Part shown: positions 1 through 14,681 of the stretch, piece after piece
How the letters are laid out: every line of letters begins with the position of its first letter
How positions within the stretch are numbered: the first letter of the stretch is position 1
Assembly (NCBI GenBank): GCA_026873275.1
Contig: JANTUC010000002.1
Span: 2,852,001-2,916,000, forward strand
Direction: 5' to 3'
Origin: Pseudopithomyces maydicus
Taxonomy: Eukaryota; Ascomycota; Dothideomycetes; Pleosporales; Didymosphaeriaceae
Length of the DNA: 64,000 nucleotides
Notes under the pieces: generated by a model
The model's database searches: none
Seen by the model: the letters and a program-made list of their open reading frames with translations, nothing else
What the model was told of the DNA's origin: nothing
Translations under genes and position numbers: made by a program

Positions 1-105
1 TTATCCCATGCCTTTTGGTATCCTCGCCAAACTCCTATGAACATGCTTCGTATACGTGGCGCACAAATCACTTGTCTCTCGGGTCCGAGCCTCGTATTGC
101 TGAGT

Positions 106-1678
<1,573 letters not shown>

Positions 1679-2970
1679 TGCTGATAAACAAGTCGGGTGC
1701 TAGCGGGACGAAGCGTAGGCCAGAAGGCTGTGCCCACGAGGCGATGGATGGACAAGAAGCGAGGAGACGGGCGCAATAGCGGGATGAGCCGAGAGGGCGA
1801 AGGCAAATGTGGTATACAAGAAGCGGGATGTGTTGTGTGCGGCCGTGGGGGAGGTATATAGTCAGCAGGTTGAGGGGTGGAGGTTGTGGTTGGGGGGAGC
1901 TACAAGTTGATATACATGGCAGACGATGGACGGCATCCCGCGACTGGCCCAGGATGACGATGCTGTGAACTACACTGGAATGGGCCGGTACGAGGCAGCC
2001 GGAGATCGAGACCAAGATTGATGCAGACAGGGCGAGGGCAGCAGGCTTGGCGTGAGGCATGGAGTGAGGACGGGGTCCCCTGGCTTGGGCCGATGGGATG
2101 TGCCATCAGTGTGCATGGCCAGGGTTGGCATCTCCGCGAGCATCTCTGATCCCTGATCGGAGCACGGTGCGCAGAGGTGGCTTGGCCAGGGTTGTCTGAA
2201 GTTGCATCGTGTGGGGGTTGGCGGCCAAGTGGACGCTGGGCACGCACACTGCGCTGAGGAGGGCTCTGGCAATATTCACATCTGTATTATCTCGGGCCAA
2301 TTTGGAATCGTGGCGGATCTGGGAGCGCGCGGGCTTGGGCGCCATTTGCTGCGAGGTGCACCCAAAGGAACGGAAGCAGGCTTGGGCGCATCCTGGGGTG
2401 GTTGCGCAGGCCACGGGCGGTGTTGTACGGAGAGAGACCATCCAGACGCTCGCTGTCTGCACACACTGCCGTCTTCGACCAGAGAGATAGCTACTGACAG
2501 GGCACACGTGGGAGACGCTGGCTTCCGCCGGCGGTCCCATGGCGGGCGACGGACAGCTGCGGGCGCTGCCGGGCGAGCGAACGACTCAGGCAGCTCGCCG
2601 GCGTGGCGGGGGGGACAGCGGGCCACGGCCAGTGCACCAACGCCTGCGAGAGCGGCGGTTAGGTAATTGGGCGGGCCTCGGGGAGGTTTTAGGGGGTTGA
2701 GTGTGAGGGAGCGCTGCCGGGGTGTGATTAGCGCGTTGCGGGAGTGCGCGGGAGCTCAGCTTTGGTGCGCGTTCCATCCGCCTGGGACCACCTCTCTTCC
2801 ACGCGAACGGTGCAGAGACGAATTCTATCGACTACAATTCACGGCGCCCATGTAGGTAGGTAGGTACCGTACCTGCAGCCATTGCTGTCGCCTTGCGCGG
2901 ATGCTCCAGATCCGAGCGCCGCCATTCCATCCCCTCTTGCCCCTCCCCTCCCTCCTCCCTCCACTTCGGC

Positions 2971-2990
2971 CCTGCCCTGCCCTGCCCTGC
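2971..2990. repeat. (CCTGC)4 microsatellite
   Basis: Four perfect CCTGC units followed by CCTGG, inside a C/T-rich stretch at about 2930-3010. Confidence 0.85.
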
Positions 2991-5900
2991 CCTGGCCTCA
3001 CTCTCGCCGGACGACCGCCGACTACGACCTGCGGTGCAAAACTCCCCTGCGCGCACTGGCTGGGGCGATATCTGTGCTGGCTACAAATGCCATTACTTGT
3101 CGGAAACACCTGTAGCGACCCAATCACCCGCCACCGCCGCCGCCCTGCCCACGCTCTCGGATTGTCACTGCCACCCGCCACTTCAATGCCCTCGGAGCTA
3201 GCCATGGCAGGGCACCCGTTCCGTTTTGCACCATGGCGGCCTCTCTTTGGGCGACCTGCAGCTGGCCTGGTCCCGTTCGCAGTCTGTTCTGAGCCATGAT
3301 ACACTAGTTCGAAGCCACCCACTCTCGTCATCTCCTCGCCCTCTGCCCGAAAACCCTACGCCAGCTCCGACAAGCCAACACAGGGCTCCTCGCCCAATTC
3401 CCGCCTGGCCACCGCGCTCAGCGCCCGCTGTCTGGCCTGTCTGTCTGGCCGCCCGGCCTGCCCTGTCTCAACGGCCACCCAACACTACGGCTGAAGGCAG
3501 CCGCGATGCGACACAGGCGCGCCTTCTCGCATTCTCTTTCGCCCCTCCCTCCCTCCACCCCCGTGACCCATGCCCCCCTGCCCTCGCCGTCTCGCTCCCC
3601 ACATCAGCTCTTCACTACCCCAGACCTTTTCATGCGAGTCCGGAAATAGACCTCTCCCAGTCATCTGGCTTTTGGCAGACACGAAACAGCCTCGGATCGC
3701 CGTGTCAGAGCCGCGAGATTTCCATGCAGGGGCGTACCAAACAGACCTACCCATAGTACTGACCTGACTGCTCCTCGAAAAAAGACAGACCATGCTTGCT
3801 GCTGTTTACGCAACCTCCTCAGCTCGTGCACCAGATGCCTTCATCTGGCTGTGTACCCCACCTTGGACTGCCATTGGACCCCAAGCCACAAATTGCCCGC
3901 GATGCTGCACACCGATTCCCACATCGCCGTCTAGATTCGAGCTTGCGTCTGCCAGGTAACCACCCTTAGCAAGCTTTCGGCATCTTCACATACGAGATAG
4001 CTCCGCTGCTGGGGTAGCCTCATGTGACCGCCTCGCACCTGCGCTTCATTCGCTCGAGCTCCCAGTGACGTCCTGCTCTCGATCTAGGAATCAAGACCGC
4101 AGACTGTGAGATCGAGGCTTGCCGACTATCGGACCTGCAGTAGTCGAGACGAAACGTGCAGCCGGAGGTACAGATGCTGGCCAAGCTTCTGCATGTGGCA
4201 ACAGAGGCACAGGTTATGCACATGGTCACCAATTGGGAAAGACGCATATCTCTTCACCTGATTTGACAGGGATCGCGGAAGTCGCATCCAAGCCTTTGAA
4301 AACCAATCACGAGACTCAAACACTGCCGCTCTGAACGGCCGTCTGCTCTGAAGATTGCGTCAATTTGTCACGGCAGGTCGGGAACACATGGTGCTCCAAG
4401 GTCACAGGACTACACTTGACACATTCTTCATCTTCGTCTTGATCTTGATGTCCATCTGCTCCATAACTCGACGTATTCTAACAACAGAATCAAGAATATG
4501 ATAGCCCCCATCATTGCCCAGCAGTAGAGACCACGTTTGTTTTGCAACATCTGGCAGGGTCTGCTTTGCACCCCACGCATCTATGGATGCCCATCTCCAG
4601 ACCCCCTACTAGCTTGCTATCTTTGACTCAACACTACCAGGTCAGACAAGCTGACACACGATCAAACGTCAGTGCACGCAATCTGGCCACGAACCTGCAT
4701 GCTGTCGTTGCCCTGTCATACTGAGACAGCTCGCTTTCGCATCGGACACCCATTACGCGAACATGATGGGATGGCAATATCTCTACAGATCTAGCATTAG
4801 TGAAGTGCTACCAGTAGATGACATCCCACCCAGCAATTCACTTCAACGAACATATCCGCGGCAAAGCAACCCGTCGGTCTCCGTAACCAGTTGTGGTCCT
4901 GGGCAAGTTGAGTCTGATCATCACTGGATCGAAAATCATTTCCAATACGGATGAACTGGAATTAGACTTTTCCACTAGAATCTCTACACAAAATCGATCA
5001 GATACGTGGCGATGAACGAGATCTGGAACATCTCCGACGGTTGAACATGCACGTCAAGGGTCACCATGACCACTTTATCTCCCGAGTAGTTCAAGTCCGG
5101 CCACTGAGGGGATTTTCCACCCTGGCATTTTTCTTTAATTGGAACCCTTTTTCACTTGTTGCTGCAATGGTCATGCAATCGTTGCATGTTCTGGCAAACC
5201 ACGGACCGTGTTCATTGTAGACACAGTTCTCATTACTTAACTATTCAAACAGAGGCTGATACAACGCTGGTCTGTGCTATACAGCATCCCAGAAAAAGCG
5301 AAAACCTTACAAGAATAGCGAAACGCTTCGGCTTGGAGGCCCTCACTGCTCTGTTCAAGCCCTTTACGATCTCGCGAATCGTCCAAATATGCGCTTCGAA
5401 CTTCTCCGTGAACGCTAAACGTTTCACTAACCAGAAGGAGCGCCCAAAGGTAAGCGATACAGATCTTCGCCGAACAGCTTGGGCGGCCAACTTGGTCTGT
5501 ACTCTGAGGATCTGCCGTACCGCCGCAGTTACCCGCTCCAAGCGATGTACGCCATACCCGGTCTAATCCTGATTCCGTCTGGTCTATACCCTTATTCACA
5601 TGGGAAATATGGGCATTTGCATTACAAGAACCAGGTGATCCATCTCAATTGATGGCTTATCGGCAAAGTTCCCAGCCAGTCAGGCTGCAGTTCGAATGGT
5701 CAATAAAACCATAATCCTTTCGGAAGCAGAAAATTCCATGCCATGTCATGTTCTCACCGATCACTTTGCACGAACGAGCGGAACCATTGCCTTGATCCCC
5801 GGGTGGGTACGCTGCATGGTGAATGTACGTCAACCAACGGCTAAGATCTGGAGACGGACTGGCCCTGCAATTACTACCACCGCGTAAGTGTGATGTACCG

Positions 5901-8038
5901 GGCATTCCGTTGCAGAGAACAGTAGCCTGTTTCGAAGTCTGGCGGCAAGGAACGTACATTTCCAAGCTGTCTAAGGTATGCTTGCTTTGTGAGGCGGTGT
6001 GAGCCGCAGCGTGCAGATTTTTGTCTACCCGATAGCAGGCAGACAGGCCGAAGTTCAACGGGCTGTGCATCATCAATCACCTGCGTGGAGAGAAAGGGTC
6101 TGGTAGAGATAATTGCTGTTTTGTGGGTCTCCTGGGTGTTTTCGATCGCATCTACTCTACTGGCTTTGTTGTGCAACCCTTCGGGTGACGCAATCCTTTG
6201 CCAGGACCCCCTCTCGGTTGGAAAAACAATCAATTCCATGTGCGTTCAGGATTGCCACATGGGCGAGAGTCAAACTCAGTACCGTCGTTAGATACTTTTC
6301 TACATACTTTGCAACGATACGGCGATGTCGCAATGCCTCGCTGCAAGTGTTTGTGCGTAGGGGGCCGCCCCACGACCCACGATGATCAACACTACGAATT
6401 GCCCTGGTCGCAACAAGGTATCGTTCGAGACCGCTCTGGGATGTTAGAGTTCTGTATTGATGTTTAGTAAACACCCTGCTCCTTCCTCCTGAGTTTTGCT
6501 TCCATGGAGGAGGTCCTTGAATAAGGTCCAAGTCCGTCTGGAGATGGAAGGTAGGTACCTTTGTTCTTCTACGCACTTCCTGTCAAACTGCAAAGTTGGG
6601 TAGTGTGCGTACGTCGTATTGTGCGTATTGATCCAGGACTGCCGGCAGCCAGACCGCTTCCGCGACGGGGGGCGCCAGGATGACAACGGCAAGACACGAG
6701 TCGGATGCAGGAATGGGCTCCTACTGGGGCAAACTCTCGCTCCGCAGTATGATCGGCGGTACATTTTGGCATTGCAATACTTCGCGCTTCGTCATTCCCG
6801 CCTCGTTTTTAATCTTACGGCGGCCACTCGCCAGCCACTACCGGCGCATACTTACAACCGCCAATTCTCGTGATGCACGGTCGGCTGCGGCGATGCGATT
6901 CCGCAGGGGAGGTGCTCAACCATTGGCAGCGGTAGTAAAATCGATGCAGCATCAGTTCCTGGGCATCTCCCACGCATTGGACCGGATTTGAGCGTGCCTG
7001 CTATCAAAGGTGTCGCAGGTCCCTGAGAGCGGTTGCTATAGAGGGTATCAGCGTCGGCACATCTCCGCGGGCCGCAGGTAGATTTTCTAGCTGCAGGATC
7101 TGAGATTGAGATCATGTCATGTCTGTCTCCCACGCCTCGTGTGTAGCATGGCAATCAATCCACGATAACCGCAGACTGCAGAGTGACAGACAACCCGAAT
7201 GCGACCCTGCAGCATCTCTGCAGCATCTGCAGACACCCTCAGGAACGGCATAGCTCCATCTTGTGCGTCGCGAATCGGAATCGAATGCATCCGACCCGCA
7301 TCGGTCAGACGTGCCACCACGCATGTCACATTGGCACATCGCATCCAGCGTAAACGACACCAATTACCAACTATCTCGATGCTGGAATTGGCTCGTCATG
7401 GGACGACAACGATGGGATTCTGGGAGCAGGGCTGCGCGCCACGAAACATGGAAGCGACAGCGACGCCATCCGTTCCGGGCCGCCCGCGTTACAGGACTTT
7501 TGACATGAAGCCCTAGGTCGAATGGGCAGCGCACAAGGCCTGCCGTGGGCCTGTTCCGCCCGATCCATCATCGGCCACTGCGAATCTTTCATCTGGATAC
7601 TTGGCATTGCTAATGTGTGGGCAGGATAGGACTGACTCAACAGGGTGCCAGCTGCTGTTTCAGGCCCGCACTGATTGAGCCATGTTTGGGGTTCCTGGAA
7701 CAACAAGACCTGTCACTTTTCGCCTCCCCACGCCCCGCGAACCCGCGAGCCGAGCACCACAGCTGAAAAGACGGCTTTTCAAACCCCTTGATCCATGACC
7801 AGCTGGTCGCGCACTGACGGCGAATCATGGCGGTGGCTGATGGGGGAGGGAAGGGGGAAAGGTACCCACACACACCCGCCCGCCGGGTGATCCACCGCGT
7901 CAAATGTTACACAGGTTATGGCTGCCCTGCACGGGTCGCCGCTGTTCCCCACCGCATGCTCGTAACCGCAGCCCAGACGACCATGCTGCAACTGTCTTTG
8001 TTTTCCCTTCACGAACGCAATTCAACTCCACGGCCTCG

Positions 8039-8058
8039 CATGGCATGGCATGGCATGG
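8039..8058. repeat. (CATGG)4 microsatellite
   Basis: Four perfect CATGG units. The repeat creates several ATGs, but no frame from them looks coding. Confidence 0.85.
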
Positions 8059-8613
8059 GCAGAACGGGGCTCCCGGGCCCCACCCGCATGCCCACGCAGA
8101 CCCACCTGCGCTGTGCAAGGGACCTGGAAAACAGACTATTTGACCCCTCACCCCTTCTCCATCTGTACGCAAGTACGTACCCCTAGCACCATGCCCGCTC
8201 GAATACAGCCTAGGCCCGTACCAACAACCCTACGTTCGCGCTGCGACTCGCTGCTTTCAGCCTCCCGCTGAGACGTTGGCGACCGGGCATCTAACCGATC
8301 GGTGGGGAATCTGCCAGACGGTGCGCCTGCAGGCGCGCTTTCGTGGGTCATGCATTGCATGTCTTCGCCGACCTGAAGATTCAGGTTGATCGATCGTTGA
8401 CAGGAGGCTGTGTGGCATTGCGTGTGGGCTTGCATTTTTGTAGATCGGTTATCGAGCCGGTGTCAGGCGGAAGGTTCCGTACCTAGGTAGCCTGCGTTGT
8501 GTTCGGGCGCGAGTCGTGGATTGGGGATAGGGGAAGGAAGAGTAGGGTGGAAAGGAGGGAGGTCGACGGTAGGAAGCAACCGGGCGAGAGAAAATTCTGA
8601 TGGGGGTGTGAGG

Positions 8614-8636
8614 GGGAAGGAAGGAAGGAAGGAAGG
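8614..8636. repeat. (GGAA)n microsatellite
   Basis: About five GGAA units in a purine-rich stretch (8515-8650). Confidence 0.8.
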
Positions 8637-8809
8637 CAGGAAGGGGGAAAGTACCTGGTTAGACGGCGAGGTATGAGGGATGGATTTTTCTCCTATGGCG
8701 AGGGGAGGGGAGTGTTGGTAGTCGGGTGTCTGCTGTTCATCGAGCTGTCTCAGATGGCGATGGATTCTCGTCGTTCTTCACTGAGTGTGTTCGGAAGGAA
8801 CAATTAGAA

Positions 8810-8990
8810 CACCAATTTCAGTCTCCATCTCAGGCTCTATCTCTATCCCAGTCCTAACCTCATTCTCCATTTCAGTCACAATCTCTGTCTTCATCCCTAT
8901 CTAAGTCTCAGTCTTCATCTCAGTCTCCATCTCCATTCCAGTCTCCATCTCAACCTCTATCTTAGTCACAATCTCAGTTTGAGTATCAAC
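8810..8990. repeat. Degenerate pyrimidine-rich minisatellite
   Basis: About fifteen diverged copies of a unit of roughly 12 bp around ATCTCAGTCTCC, with variants such as ATCTCTGTCTTC and ATTCCAGTCTCC, run for about 180 bp. The plus strand is almost free of G outside the CAG cores. No frame is coding-like. It lies in the long gap between the zinc-finger gene and Tup1. Confidence 0.7.
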
Positions 8991-11900
8991 ACCTTATCAT
9001 CCTCTCCTCTCCTTCCCTCCCAACTGTTCTCTTCCACACACAGAACTAACTTCACATCATACAACTAACCAGACAGAGCCAACTCAATAGATACCACTCC
9101 CTAAGATGACCGTTCTCTCTTCTTTCTCATCATCCTCCTCCTCTTCACAAGAGTCGCCGTCGCTCGTCTATAAACCACACCATCACTTCCCAACCACGTC
9201 CCTGATATACCGTACATACCCATACATATACACATGGTCGTGTGCATGACCATGGCCATGACCACGTCCACCTGCACATTCCATCCTACGATTGAGCTCG
9301 ATGGAATCATAGAGTATACATACATATACAGTAGCCGCCATCTTTTCGCCGTCAAAAGGGGGACACCTCTCCTCCCGTCACCATTCTTGATTCATCGCGT
9401 TAGTTGTACAGCACCTTGATGATTCCCTGAGTGATATACAGTAGTATGAGAATGTAGACACAGGTGTCTGATACCATTGCATCCACTTCGGAATGTCGTG
9501 GTTGCCAGTCGTGGATAAGTTCCAACAGGTGGATAAGTTCCAACAGATGGAACGGTCTAAGGGGGATGGAGGGGATTTTGATGCAGAACGGGGGATTTAT
9601 CCATTTGCAGAGAATGGGTGAGTCAAAGAGAGTGCTGGGATTGATGAACGCCGCTGTCGTTAGGTTGTGAGATGATGAGAGATCGATACACGGAGTATGG
9701 ATGGGCACAGTGTCACTTCCTTTCTACGTTGAGGTGTGTCAGAAGGGCAAAGAGGACGGAGATGATACGGACGTGTGTAGGTGTGTGCATGGCACATAAA
9801 CTGAAAGATCTCGTGTATAGTTCCTCGCTTTCATTCTACATACATCAGGGGTCAACATGGTTATCATGTAGTAGAGCGGGCATATTGAAATTGAAAAATA
9901 TCACCGCAGTGTTTTCCGGAGGATGTGCGATCGATTTATCGAAATGAGCTGTGTATTAGGGATACCATGAAACTCGGAACGACGTGGTTCAAGTTTTCCA
10001 TAGCCGTTTTTCAGATACCCAAGTACGTAGAGCTTTCACTATGTGTCGTAGGTATACCGCGATGGTGTTTAGTCATAGTGGTCTCTGATTTGATTTCACG
10101 AGTAAGCTATGGTAATTTTTTCATCATTCGATGGTGATATCGTTGCGCGCGTATATAAGATACAGACGAGAAGAATGGTGTTTTGAGCTAGTCAACGTTT
10201 ATGTCAGATGAAGTGATTATTAACATACGGAACAGCCAGCGATCAGGCAGCGATGTGGTTTAAGCTGATAATTTAAGACATTCAGCCCAAAGTGTCTAAT
10301 TGATTGAATTCAAACGCTCTAATACTTCATATGTCGAGGTCCTTGGTAAGTTACTTACATTATAGCGGCCACACCATTGGGCAAGGATAATCACAACTAC
10401 AGTACAACAAACATGACTGGTCTATTAGTATCAATTTATCAACGGCCATGAGTACGAACTATTTGTTTCGTACTGAGCAGAGCCGGTCTCCCAGCCCGCC
10501 ATGACATTGTGCGATCAGATTCTCTACATAGGACCCCTAGATAAATCATAGACTACTACTAATGACATTACTGCCTCCAGGGATCAGTCAGGCGATTTAT
10601 GAGTTAGATAAGAGGTTAAATTAACAATGGCATGGTCATCCTGATTGTGGTGCACCTTTTTTTAATTTTCTTTCGTGAACAGTGGAAGGACCTCGCTGGA
10701 AAATATTGACAGCACCAACATGACTATTCGAACGCAACAGATCAAAAAGATATAAAAGGAACACCAGGATAGTATATGAAGCATACAGAAAATTTGGGAG
10801 TACCAATTGATGAATGATTTGCATGCGCACACTGTCCTGATACTCACAGCCGTTACAAAGCCACTAAAAATTGTGTCTCGCACATCTCGTATTAACAACG
10901 CATTTATTTCCCATCTATCTGTCTAACCACCTACAATCCTATTCTACTCCCTCCCACCAAACAGCCCAAAAAAAAATCAACAGCACCGCACTACGGCAAT
11001 GCCACACCCGGGTGTCAACCACGCACCCCCTACCACAACCACCCACCAAAAACCAAAAAAAGAACAGATGTCGCTTCTGTGGATCGAACACTAGTGATAA
11101 TTAGCGGGTTATTTATTTAATTGAGGCGTTGTTATACATACCAGTACCTCCAGATGTACATTCGAGTTGAACCGAAGTTTGCCGCTGGTGAGGCGGATTG
11201 CTTCAGTCTGGCGCTCTCCCAAGTGAGCTAAAGCGACTGCTTTGCTGTTGTTTGATGACTAAGTTTGGAGCTGGAAAATAAATGTACACAGGTGGGTACG
11301 CAGAGGAGAAATTTGGGAGGACGGGCGGGAGTGTGGTAGTGTGTGGGGCGGGGGGCGCGAAGCGAAGCGAGGGTTGGCTAGCTAGCTGGACTGGAGGTGG
11401 GGATGGTGGGGATGCTTACTTGCATGTGAAACTTATATGGGAGGATGGGTAGATGTAGAGAGTACAAAGGTAGATAGGGATGAATTTGGGTTGAGATGGG
11501 TGGGCGAATTGGTCGTGTGTATTATTTTGGCTCGTAAGCCTTTCAGATGGGTGAACACTGCGAGCCTACATGAAGCGTGCGAAACACCATCGAGTACTCA
11601 TCGCAGCAAAGCACAGGAAACCATTCGACCATTAACGCATACTATTCAGTTCCTCCAAATCATATCAGGTAAAGAACTATCGAGACAACACACTCCTTAC
11701 CAAAACCCTCCCCAGGTCGTCGTTCGACCCACCCACCCATGTACTCACCCCGCGCACGCCTCGCCCACAATACATATGATACGAATTAACAGGAAAACCG
11801 TCTCACCGAAACCCAACTGCGCACCCTCACCTGGTCGTATAACACTACCCACCTGAAGTGAAAAAAGGTCCCGATACGGATACGAAGGAAAATACTCATG

Positions 11901-12119
11901 AAGCTTTTCGCAACGATTGATCCACCACAGACACCAGGTGACACCGTCACAACGTCGTCGTGCACACAATGCTAGTCTTGAGGGCCAAGCACGGTGCCTT
12001 GCGCATGGTCAACAGCAGCCGTTAAAATGATAAGAGAAGGGGTATAATTGATCGCGGCTTTCTCGTCATGCCCTTAGTGGAAGACGCCCATGCTGAGACT
12101 GACACATGTGAATCGCAGT

Positions 12120-14681
12120 CTACGGGCCAGAGTATCTGTCGAACCTGCATATCCGTTAGTCAATGTCGACAGGCGATGCTGAGTGGGGTCGTGGTGAGGC
12201 AGCAGGGCAATCGTTGCAAAGACATCTGACAGTGAGTCGCATATGCGCATGCGCGAAAACCCGGCCATTTTGGGTTGCAACCGCAACAGCCAGGGTAAGC
12301 CGCGCTTACGTAGGGGTGCGATCGAGCTGCAGATAAGATTGCGATTGGCCGCGGCATGGCCCCACGCTCCCCTTCTCGCCCAGACGAACATGCCGCGTGG
12401 GGTGCAGGGGAGCGGGGAACGTAAATGACAGAGCCAGACACCATTCAAGAGATGCGACGCGATGAGCGATACGCTCGCCACTCACGCAAAATGTCGACAT
12501 GTCACATGGCCGCCCACTCGAATCCGCTCGAGGTGGGATGGGGGTTGGCAAGGAAAGGATAGTTACTTACTTCCAGATACGAGCACGCATATCGCCGCTG
12601 CCGGTAGCGAAGATACCCCCGGTCGGGCTGGGTGCAACAGAGATGACTGCATGTTGTCAGCTGACCGCCCTGAAAATACCGCCCTTGTGTAATATGGGAG
12701 AAAGCGACCAAGCGTGCTTGGCATTGCCCAGCAATGACTTTCAAGATGAGTGGTGCAGGAAAACGTACCAGAGTTCTTATGGCCCTGCAACATCAGTTGA
12801 GCAACACCAGTGTGGGGATCCCAGAATTGCACGCCGCGGTCCTTGGAACCACTGAGAACCCAATCGCCGTGGGGGGTGAGAGCGACACTGAGGACGAAAT
12901 CCTACATCACCAGTTAGTATTTGAACGACCTCATCCTTCCAAAACACATACCTTGTGGCCCTCAAAGGTGCGGATGCATTTGCCGCCAGGGGTAGCACCC
13001 GGGATGAGACGCGATGGAGTGCTCAACTCCCACATCTTGATCGTCTTGTCCAAACTTCCACTGACCAGGCGATCTCCTGAAGGAGCAAACGCCACACTGT
13101 AGACGCTATCCTTATGGCCCTGCTCTCCCTCGAGACGTACAACGAGGCTGCCAGTGTGGATATCCCAGACGCGAACGCTCTTGTCCAGGGAACCGGCCGC
13201 CACGTAGCGACTGTCTGGAGAAATCGCAACAGTCGTGACACCATCCTCGATGGACAGGTTAAGCACCTGCTGGTTCGTTTCAAGATCCCAGAGGCGGACA
13301 CTCCTATCGCCGCTACCAGATGCGATGATGCGGCCGTTCTTGGCAAAGTCCAAGGAGTAGATATCTTGCTCGTGGCCGGTGAATTGATGCTTAATCGTAC
13401 GGCTCGCGATATCCCACACTCGGATGACCTTGTCCTCAGCACCAGTCGCGAGGTACTGGCCGTTGGGACTGAAGCAGACGCTGCGGATGTACAAATCGCC
13501 GTCCTCGGGAAGACTGGTGTCTTGGAGAAGGGCAATTGGTGTTCCGGTCTCAACGTCGAAAATTTGGGCCGAACGGTTGCAGCCCGTGGCGACGTATCGG
13601 CCGTCGGCGCTGAATCTCACGCAGCACACAACACTCTGGTGAGGCAGGTTGTGGACCAGCTCAACATCCAGCACACGACGAGCGCGAGGATTGAAAACGG
13701 CGAACCAATCCTGCTCCTCCTTCTTGAAGTTTGCTGGCAGGGTCTCCAGATCCAAGTCAGCCAGGATGTTGCTCTGGCTGAGAGGAATACCTCCTGGGGG
13801 GCCGAGCGCATGCTGCTGGTGTGGAGGAGGGGTGGGGCGCGGCACTTGAGGCGATCCAGGGTAGGGGGCCGCGCTGTTCTGTTGGGGAGTTGCCGGTCCA
13901 GGAGGCCCACGAGGACCAGGTCCGGGACGCTTACCCCCAGGCGAGGCTGTTGGCTGTGGGGGTTGGCCGTAGCCTGTACATGGGTGGTTAGTTCTCAAAC
14001 GTTTTTCTGCTACAACCTATTAAGACTCACCACCGTTCATCGAGGGACCGGATCCATAGCCGGCAAAGTGCTGCGGCGGTCCTGGAGCGGGGTTCAGACC
14101 GGGAGGGCCTTGCGGACCGCCTCCTAGGTGCGGTGGGAGGCCGGCGGGCTGCTGGGGCTCTTGTGGAGGAGGGGCAAGGCCCGGCCCGCCCTGGCTGTTG
14201 CCAGCCATGATGCCGCCAAACAAGTTGCTCGGTCCGTGTCCTATCGACGGAGGGGGCGGCTGTGAGGGGCCATGGTGCTGCGAGTTCTGGCTGGGGCCGC
14301 CGCGGGCCTCGAGTTCGCGCTGCAGACGCGAGATCTCCTCTTCGTACCTGGAGGGGGCTGTCATTACGGGCTTTGGCGGTGGTGGAGTGGCGTCGGTGAC
14401 TTACTTGGCCTTGACCTGGACGTGCTGCTGCTCCAGGGAGTAGACCTTGCCGCGGATCATCTCAATCTCCTGGATGTGACGTTGAACTGGTGGGTGGTGC
14501 GGGTTAGCTCATGTGAACTTTGGTGGGCGTCGGTGCGACCGGCCCAACTCACTCTGTCCCTCATAGTCGACGCTGCGGTTGGACTCGGTGTCGAACTCGG
14601 CGCGGATCTGGTCGAGCAGCTCGTTCAGACGCTGGCTAGGCGCACCGGCAGGGGGCCGATGCGAGGAGGATAGTGGTTCAT
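12120..14681 (-). CDS. rcoA: Transcriptional corepressor Tup1/RcoA, with an apparent 1-base deletion near the start
   Basis: Global corepressor that acts in the nucleus with Ssn6/Cyc8. Seven exons: 14681-14553, 14486-14405, 14347-14031, 13973-12952, 12901-12769, 12646-12571 and 12144-12120. The N-terminal tetramerisation helix contains [15 protein letters not shown] and [19 protein letters not shown] Pro/Gly-rich linker follows, then a C-terminal WD40 propeller with blades such as [17 protein letters not shown] and [11 protein letters not shown], ending in RARIWKFDRYSGP. Length is about 594 aa if one base is restored. The phases do not close as given. The ATG at 14681 gives [11 protein letters not shown] and then leaves frame at a run of five C (plus-strand G, 14651-14655). 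One more C would continue as [15 protein letters not shown]. No alternative in-frame ATG gives a Tup1-like N-terminus. The last intron is long (12570-12145, 426 nt) and the last exon is only 25 nt. Confidence 0.93.

Larger units (their letters stand above)
1679..12119. other. 10.4 kb gene-free interval
   Basis: No open frame here has family resemblance, coding-like codon use or a consistent set of splice signals. The frames present (for example 2202-2666, 3226-3756, 6157-6576, 11437-11856) are short, low-complexity and overlap each other on both strands. The left part (about 1.7-8.5 kb) is GC-richer and contains C-rich, CT-rich and CATGG repeats. The part from about 9 to 12 kb is AT-richer with TATA-like stretches. 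It lies upstream of the zinc-finger gene and downstream of the Tup1 gene, so it may be a long upstream regulatory region, a long transcribed leader, or unrecognised non-coding RNA genes. I could not identify any RNA gene in it. Confidence 0.6.

Noticed and set aside
2202..2666. 154-codon plus-strand open frame
   Set aside because: Overlaps other frames on both strands, Gly/Ala/His-rich, no splice context or family resemblance.
3226..3756. 176-codon plus-strand open frame
   Set aside because: Pro/Ser/Ala-rich translation of C-rich DNA, no domain.
13114..14127. 337-codon plus-strand open frame
   Set aside because: Antisense to the long WD40 exon of Tup1; the minus-strand protein is clearly conserved and this frame resembles nothing.
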